A DNA stretch of 9,929 nucleotides from Thermoplasmata archaeon (lineage in GTDB: Archaea > Thermoplasmatota > Thermoplasmata > GCA-020350865). A program made the position numbers and the translations under genes. Within the stretch, counting starts at the first letter, position 1. Every line of letters begins with the position of its first letter. The notes beneath the pieces are model-generated. The model had not been told where the DNA came from. It did no database searches and saw only the letters and a program-made list of their open reading frames with translations. Positions 5,785-9,929 of the stretch are shown in pieces. The DNA lies in assembly GCA_020350865.1 (NCBI GenBank), contig CP070726.1, positions 2,173,248 to 2,183,176 of the forward strand. The letters are read 5' to 3'.

Positions 5785-6135
5785 TCAGCCGCTTCCTACG
5801 CCACCGCCGTATACTTCCGGGGTATCGGAGCCGCTTCCAACTCCACCACCATCGGTGGTATCCGAGCCGCTACCGACACCGCCACCATCCAGGGTTTCGA
5901 GATCATGGCCACTTCCAACTCCGCCCCCGTTTATTTGGGTGGCAGCATCAGCTCCACTCCCAACACCCCCGCCGGCCGAAACGGTTGAGGCCACCAAAAG
6001 CAGTGTCATCAGCGATATCGCTGCCAGAAGTACCGTTTTTCTTTGGCCCTCACAACCGCCGCCGGCCTCGGTACCCAGATGCCCTTCACATCCGCCACCG
6101 GGGTGACTTTTTAAAAAAGGCCCCCTATTGTACAT
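5785..6135 (-). CDS. Small exported or membrane protein with five GGGVGSG repeats
   Basis: A 116-residue protein that I cannot assign to a family. Residues 1-33 are hydrophilic and hold two GGGCEG motifs (13-18, 25-30), each with one cysteine. QRKT then precedes a hydrophobic segment VLLAAISLMTLLLVASTVSA (35-54) that looks like a signal peptide or membrane anchor ending in a signal peptidase-type S-x-A. The remainder is five GGGVGSG repeats (55-61, 70-76, 84-90, 96-102, 110-116) separated by acidic, Thr-rich spacers, and the stop codon follows the fifth repeat directly. The start is supported by GGAGG 9 bases before ATG 6135 on the - strand; a - strand TATA-like box lies at 6220-6229. The long n-region before the hydrophobic stretch is odd for a Sec signal and would also suit a type II membrane protein. 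The + strand alternative (PLPTPPP repeats from TTG 5729) lacks these supports. Confidence 0.65.
   Translation of the reverse strand: MYNRGPFLKSHPGGGCEGHLGTEAGGGCEGQRKTVLLAAISLMTLLLVASTVSAGGGVGSGADAATQINGGGVGSGHDLETLDGGGVGSGSDTTDGGGVGSGSDTPEVYGGGVGSG
5788..5973 (-). repeat. Five degenerate 21-base repeats coding GGGVGSG
   Basis: Copies lie at 5788-5808, 5830-5850, 5866-5886, 5908-5928 and 5953-5973. They differ mainly at third codon positions yet all encode Gly-Gly-Gly-Val-Gly-Ser-Gly, so the protein sequence rather than the DNA is conserved. The opposite-strand frame shares the same wobble position, so this alone does not fix the coding strand. The Ser codons are always AGC or AGT (three and two), which the - strand requires and the + strand does not. 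Confidence 0.7.
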
Positions 6136-6163
6136 TATCTCTTACCTCCAACGCCTTATATTT

Positions 6164-6187
6164 CCTCGTGGTGCAAAATCGACGAGG
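6164..6187 (-). other. Hairpin in the probable leader of the repeat-protein gene
   Basis: CCTCGT (6164-6169) and ACGAGG (6182-6187) form a perfect 6-bp stem with a 12-base loop. It lies 29 bases upstream of ATG 6135 and inside the leader if transcription starts from the TATA-like box at 6220-6229. A second TATA-like AAATATAAG at 6155-6163 on the - strand would instead give a leaderless transcript. The hairpin may be chance. Confidence 0.25.
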
Positions 6188-6219
6188 TTTCTGTATCTAT
6201 CCTACTATGTCATCGGGCG

Positions 6220-6229
6220 TATATAAAAA
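6220..6229 (-). promoter_or_regulatory. TATA-like box for the repeat-protein gene
   Basis: The - strand reads TTTTTATATA, predicting a transcript start near 6195-6200 and a leader of about 60 bases that carries the GGAGG before ATG 6135. The same bases read TATATAAAAA on the + strand, so direction is not certain. Confidence 0.4.
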
Positions 6230-6472
6230 TTTGGGAGATACGTATGGATTATATTTTGATTCAACCGATAAATTTAGTAGAAATACAAAATACGGGCACG
6301 AAAACCCCGATTCTGCGGTCAATTGCCCCGTACCGGAGGAAAACATTTATTTACCCCCTGTGAAACCCTTCATCTTACAGTATTATTCGAATGAATAATT
6401 ACAGTTGAAAATTATTTATGGATGAAACCAATTGTGCCATGGGGCAAATTCACCCGTAATATGATGGTATTG

Positions 6473-6480
6473 GTATATAC
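6473..6480 (+). promoter_or_regulatory. Possible TATA box for the giant HEAT-STAND gene
   Basis: GTATATAC would place the transcript start near 6500-6504, about 35 bases before ATG 6538, leaving room for the GGAG at 6524-6527. The upstream TTATTTAT near 6412-6419 is an alternative that would give a leader of about 100 bases. Confidence 0.35.
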
Positions 6481-6537
6481 ACCTGTTATAAGCTTACAAA
6501 TAACATTCGAAAGCACCAGGTCTGGAGCGAAGAGTAC

Positions 6538-9500
6538 ATGGATAAGAATGGGAACCCTCCTGAGGTCTCCGTAAAGGAGTTGGCCCACCATGAGGATTAC
6601 AACAAAAGACTGGAAGCATCGCAGCATCTTTCAACCATTGCCAAAATGGACGGGGAGGACTTCGCACTGCTCAAACGGCTGATCAAGGATGGGCACGAGG
6701 AGGTATGGAAGGCTGCTTCAAAGGCACTTGGGGGGATGGCATCCGCTGATATCGCTTCCTACAGGTATATGCTGGGATTGATTTCCGATGAGATACTCTG
6801 GGTGCAGATGCGTGGAATATGGGCCCTGGGGGAGTATGTGAGGCATGAACCCGAAAGCATGGCAAAACTTGGGAATCTGGCAATCAGGGGACGAAAGGAA
6901 ATCAGGGAACAGGCAGTGATGGTCCTGGGCTTATTGGCCGGGGAAAACGAAGAAGCGTTCAGCATTTTCGGAAGGTTGATTGAAAGCGAGGATGAGAAGC
7001 TCATGGAGGCTGTCCTATCGTCCACTGGCCTGCTTGCACAAAAGAGAAAGGGGGTGCTGAAGCAGCTTGAGCCTTTTTTACAATCGACCAACAATTTCTT
7101 CCGCCTATGGGCGTCCAAAGCTCTGGGGGAGGCCGCCTGTGTGAATGATGATGCGTATGCGATTTATCAGAGCCTGGGGGATTCAGAGGATGTGTATATC
7201 CGAAGGGGATTCTCCAGTGCGCTGTCTGGAGTAATACAGACAAGATCATCGGGGGCGAAGAACCTCGTTGAAAAATCCATAAACGACAGCGACAGATATG
7301 TCCGGGCAAATGCAGCCAAAGCACTGGTATCAACCCTTACTAGGGATTCCTTTCCAAGGCTTATACAGCTGCTCAACTCCGAAAAATCTGATGTTAGACG
7401 GGGGGCTGCAGAGGGTATGCTGAGCATGGCGGAAAGGATGCCGGAGGAGCTCCTGCAAGTTATTCAAAAGCTTGTGGAGGATGATGACTACCATCTGAGA
7501 AGTCAGGCGGCCTTTGCGTCCGCAAAGATAGCCCCAAAGAACCCCCAACAGGCCATTGATATCCTCAAGAAGCTGTCGGCGGACAAGGACGAGTACGTCA
7601 GAAGAGATGCAGCACTGGCCATCAGAGAGCTCCCCGGAAATGAGGCCGCAAGTATGTTTTCTGAGCTGAAATTACTGCTTGAGGACCGCGAGAGCATCGT
7701 ACGAAGGGAAGCTGCAAAATCCTTGGTGGTGATGGGAAGGTTAAAGGGAGAAGGAGTGCTAGAATTGACCTCTACGCTCATAGAGGACATGGATGAGGGT
7801 GTGAGGGAAAATGCAGCGGAGGTCATCGGCCTTGCGGCTCAAAAAGACCCAAATAGGGCTTTTGAGGGGTTAAAAACGCTTTCCCTGGATGAATCCACCA
7901 AAGTCAGACGCAGCACTGCAAAGGGATTGGAAATGATCTTCGACCGCGAGCCAGACCTGGTCATTCCCCGCATATGGACGCTTCATAAGGTGGATGTCAG
8001 CCCCGAGATTTTGACGTTGCTTGGAAAATTCGCACGATCCGACGAGATAGGTCAAGTATGCACGGTTTACGGTGAGTTGAAGGGCAAGCTAAACGACTCG
8101 AATGCAGATAGCTGTGTGACTGCGGCCCAAAGGAACCTGAAGGACGTCACTTCCTTGAAGTATGCAAGTGAGATTGAGGATAACTTCAGGGCCTTCAGCT
8201 TGGGCCTACGGGCAAGAAACATCAACGACATGGCCTTGATAAAATTCGATTATTCACCTTTCAAAGGGCTGTCAGACACAACTCCTCCGATCGATATGGA
8301 TTTTCTGGTCCCGCTGGAGGAACTACCGGAGATGGCTGTCCGGTACAAGCAGATAGAGGGTTTAAGCGATAAGCAGATCTATCTCGGAAAGATGGTTGCC
8401 AAAGTGGACTCTGCCCTGGAAAAACAAAAGGAAGCAATGCTCCCCGAATCGATGATCACAAAGCAAATTCTCGCGCTGTGGAGGGGGATTCTGTCCAATA
8501 CCATCGACAGCCTAAAAGGGAGTGCAAATATCAAGGTGCTGCTGAGAACGAGGAATCTGCTGCCACTGGATTCTGTTACCCTTCTCTTGGGTCTTGAAAA
8601 TACCGGTGAAAGCATGGCAGAGCACGTGAGAATCGAGCTTTCACCCTCCACTTCATACAAAATCATCGACAGGGAAAAGACCATCGATATGCTGGCAAGG
8701 GATGGAAAGGCGGTGGCCGAATTCAGAATAAAGCCCATTGAAAGCAAGGACTTCAGGGTTAAGTTCAACATATCCTACGATGATCGCGAGATGAAGGGCA
8801 AGTCCATGTTCTTCGCGGATAGGGTGGGTTTTATCGAGGTACCCCGCAAGTTCAATTACATACCCAATCCCTACATTACGGGCGGACCGATAAAACCCAG
8901 TTCCAAGGATATGTTCTTCGGCAGGCACGATGTTTTCGAATTCATCAAGAACAATATCAGCAGCACAACGCAGAAGAATGTGCTGATCATCCAGGGCGAG
9001 AGAAGAACTGGCAAGACATCCATCCTATACCGGGCACCCGAGGTGCTGGGTGATGAGTACGTGTGCGTATTTTTGGACGGGCAGGAGTTCGGCCGGGCCT
9101 CCTTGGATTACCTCTTCTACAGGATGGCAAAACTCACTGCTCAGGCATGCAACGAAAAGGGCATCAAGGTGCCCCTGCCCCCCAGGAGGGTATTCAAGGA
9201 GGACCCCTGGTATGAATTCAAGGATCAATTCTTGGAGAAGCTGAGCAAAGCCTTAGGCGACAGATACCTGGTATATCTCGTGGACGAATTCGAGAGCTTG
9301 GAATATGCAGTGAGCAACGGGACGATGGATGCCGTCATCTTCGACTACATCAGGAACCTCATGCAGCACGAGGAAAGACTTGTCTTCATCTTTGCAGGTG
9401 TACATCGTCTGGAGGAGATGATGCGGGATTACTGGGGTGTGTTGTTCAATATAGCCCTGTACTGGAAGATCAGCTTTCTTGAGGAAAGTGCCGCCCGACA

Positions 9501-9929
9501 GCTGATTGTCAAACCTGTGGAGGGGTGCAACATGATGTATGACGATTTGGCCCAGGAAAAAATCATCAGGGCCACTGCATGCCATCCCTATTTTGTGCAG
9601 CTGCTGTGCCGTTTCATGATAAACAGGCATAATTCGCTGAAGAAAAACTACATCACTGTGCAGGATGTGAACCTGGAGCTTGACAATGTGGTGGAGAAGG
9701 CAAAGCCCCATTTCAACTACATTTGGACCCTGTCATCACAAAGCGAAAGGCTGCTTTTGGCTCTTCTGCCGGAAATTCTGAGGAAGAAGAAGTGTGCAAC
9801 GCATGTTGATATCCTCAAGGAATGCGAGAAATTGAAGATTAATGTACCCGAGTCTATGATCTCCTCTGCACTGGGGGATCTCACAGCAAGGGACATCCTT
9901 GAAAAGGTCACAGGCGGCCCTGTTCACTA
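6538..9929 (+). CDS. Giant HEAT-repeat / Ig-like / STAND ATPase protein, 3' partial
   Basis: The frame is open from ATG 6538 to the window end, 1130 codons. Residues about 40-490 hold roughly 13 HEAT-type repeats with the typical R-x-x-A-A-x-x-L pattern, such as VRANAAKAL, VRRGAAEGM, VRRDAALAI, VRREAAKSL and VRENAAEVI, which stack into a solenoid for protein or nucleic acid binding. A helical linker follows, then a beta-sandwich of Ig/CARDB type (about 662-760: LLGLENTGES, VRIELSPS, VKFNISYDD). A STAND-type ATPase begins at NPYITGGPI (777-785): MFFGRHD, Walker A GERRTGKTS (820-828), Walker B LVYLVDEFES (911-920), lid HPYFVQLLC (1016-1024). The C-terminus, perhaps winged-helix, is cut off. GGAG lies 10 bases before ATG 6538 and a stop codon at 6457-6459 bars a much longer start. 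The solenoid could sense or scaffold while the ATPase switches state; no effector is visible. Confidence 0.93.
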   Translation, partial: MDKNGNPPEVSVKELAHHEDYNKRLEASQHLSTIAKMDGEDFALLKRLIKDGHEEVWKAASKALGGMASADIASYRYMLGLISDEILWVQMRGIWALGEYVRHEPESMAKLGNLAIRGRKEIREQAVMVLGLLAGENEEAFSIFGRLIESEDEKLMEAVLSSTGLLAQKRKGVLKQLEPFLQSTNNFFRLWASKALGEAACVNDDAYAIYQSLGDSEDVYIRRGFSSALSGVIQTRSSGAKNLVEKSINDSDRYVRANAAKALVSTLTRDSFPRLIQLLNSEKSDVRRGAAEGMLSMAERMPEELLQVIQKLVEDDDYHLRSQAAFASAKIAPKNPQQAIDILKKLSADKDEYVRRDAALAIRELPGNEAASMFSELKLLLEDRESIVRREAAKSLVVMGRLKGEGVLELTSTLIEDMDEGVRENAAEVIGLAAQKDPNRAFEGLKTLSLDESTKVRRSTAKGLEMIFDREPDLVIPRIWTLHKVDVSPEILTLLGKFARSDEIGQVCTVYGELKGKLNDSNADSCVTAAQRNLKDVTSLKYASEIEDNFRAFSLGLRARNINDMALIKFDYSPFKGLSDTTPPIDMDFLVPLEELPEMAVRYKQIEGLSDKQIYLGKMVAKVDSALEKQKEAMLPESMITKQILALWRGILSNTIDSLKGSANIKVLLRTRNLLPLDSVTLLLGLENTGESMAEHVRIELSPSTSYKIIDREKTIDMLARDGKAVAEFRIKPIESKDFRVKFNISYDDREMKGKSMFFADRVGFIEVPRKFNYIPNPYITGGPIKPSSKDMFFGRHDVFEFIKNNISSTTQKNVLIIQGERRTGKTSILYRAPEVLGDEYVCVFLDGQEFGRASLDYLFYRMAKLTAQACNEKGIKVPLPPRRVFKEDPWYEFKDQFLEKLSKALGDRYLVYLVDEFESLEYAVSNGTMDAVIFDYIRNLMQHEERLVFIFAGVHRLEEMMRDYWGVLFNIALYWKISFLEESAARQLIVKPVEGCNMMYDDLAQEKIIRATACHPYFVQLLCRFMINRHNSLKKNYITVQDVNLELDNVVEKAKPHFNYIWTLSSQSERLLLALLPEILRKKKCATHVDILKECEKLKINVPESMISSALGDLTARDILEKVTGGPVH

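Larger units (their letters stand above)
6136..6537. other. AT-rich intergenic region between divergent genes
   Basis: These 402 bases separate the - strand repeat-protein gene from the + strand giant gene. I see no convincing gene. They hold the TATA-like box and leader hairpin described separately, an ATTATTC-GAAT-GAATAAT perfect inverted repeat (6382-6399), a TTATTTAT box near 6412-6419, and GTATATAC (6473-6480). A 39-codon frame from ATG 6244 is present but lacks support. Confidence 0.6.

Noticed and set aside
5788..5973. CRISPR array or tandem DNA repeat
   Set aside because: The repeat units differ at third codon positions, the spacers are short and in frame, and no cas genes are present. 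The repetition is at protein level.
5729..6106. + strand frame with five PLPTPPP repeats
   Set aside because: It is the complement of the GGGVGSG gene, starts only with TTG and has no ribosome-binding site. The - strand has GGAGG, a TATA box and a hydrophobic segment placed just before the repeats.
6244..6363. 39-codon + strand frame from ATG 6244
   Set aside because: A weak GGGAG precedes it, but the nearby TATA-like box would start transcription at or after the ATG, and the peptide has no recognisable feature.
5985..6398. + strand frame of 137 codons
   Set aside because: It is half antisense to the repeat protein and half AT-rich spacer, with no ribosome-binding site and no coherent protein features.
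6683..9911. Many - strand frames of 60-150 codons opposite the giant gene
   Set aside because: All are shadows of the continuous HEAT-STAND frame; none has its own regulatory signals or domain motifs.

Overview
The window most likely comes from an archaeon. It carries an archaeal-type 16S rRNA dimethyladenosine methyltransferase (KsgA/RsmA), a KaiC/RAD55-type RecA-fold protein, small winged-helix regulators, and AT-rich TATA-like boxes about 25 bases ahead of several inferred transcript starts. Arginine is often AGG/AGA and isoleucine often ATA. A Thermoplasmatota-type euryarchaeon is my guess, but nothing here fixes the phylum.

Layout. (1) Bases 1-2131 are a housekeeping-like block on the + strand: the C-terminal part of a double-domain KaiC-like protein, a small hairpin, then ksgA with its own promoter. 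(2) Bases 2172-3303 are a regulator block on the - strand: a 111-residue winged-helix protein, then a putative two-gene operon encoding a 66-residue Trp-rich protein and a 123-residue winged-helix protein. Perfect palindromes lie upstream of the two-gene operon (2924-2948) and in the divergent promoter region (3342-3409). (3) Bases 3460-4884 (+) encode a STAND/AAA-type ATPase with N- and C-terminal winged-helix-like parts. (4) Bases about 4985-5682 (+) encode an unrecognised beta-rich protein whose 5' end is ambiguous: an ATG-started frame meets the main frame exactly at an A AAA AAG heptamer. (5) Bases 5785-6135 (-) encode a small protein with a membrane or signal segment followed by five GGGVGSG repeats, ending on the last residue of the fifth copy. 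(6) From 6538 to the window end (+) runs a giant open frame of at least 1130 codons: about 13 HEAT repeats, a helical linker, an Ig-like beta-sandwich and a second STAND-type ATPase related to the first. Its 3' end is outside the window.

The stretch from about 2170 onward looks like an accessory region. It has two related STAND ATPases, one fused to a long HEAT-repeat array suited to sensing or scaffolding, small DNA-binding regulators with conspicuous operators, and a repetitive exported peptide. That composition is compatible with a signalling, stress-response or antiviral locus, but no recognised effector domain (nuclease, TIR, protease, pore) is visible. The functional link between these genes is therefore inference.
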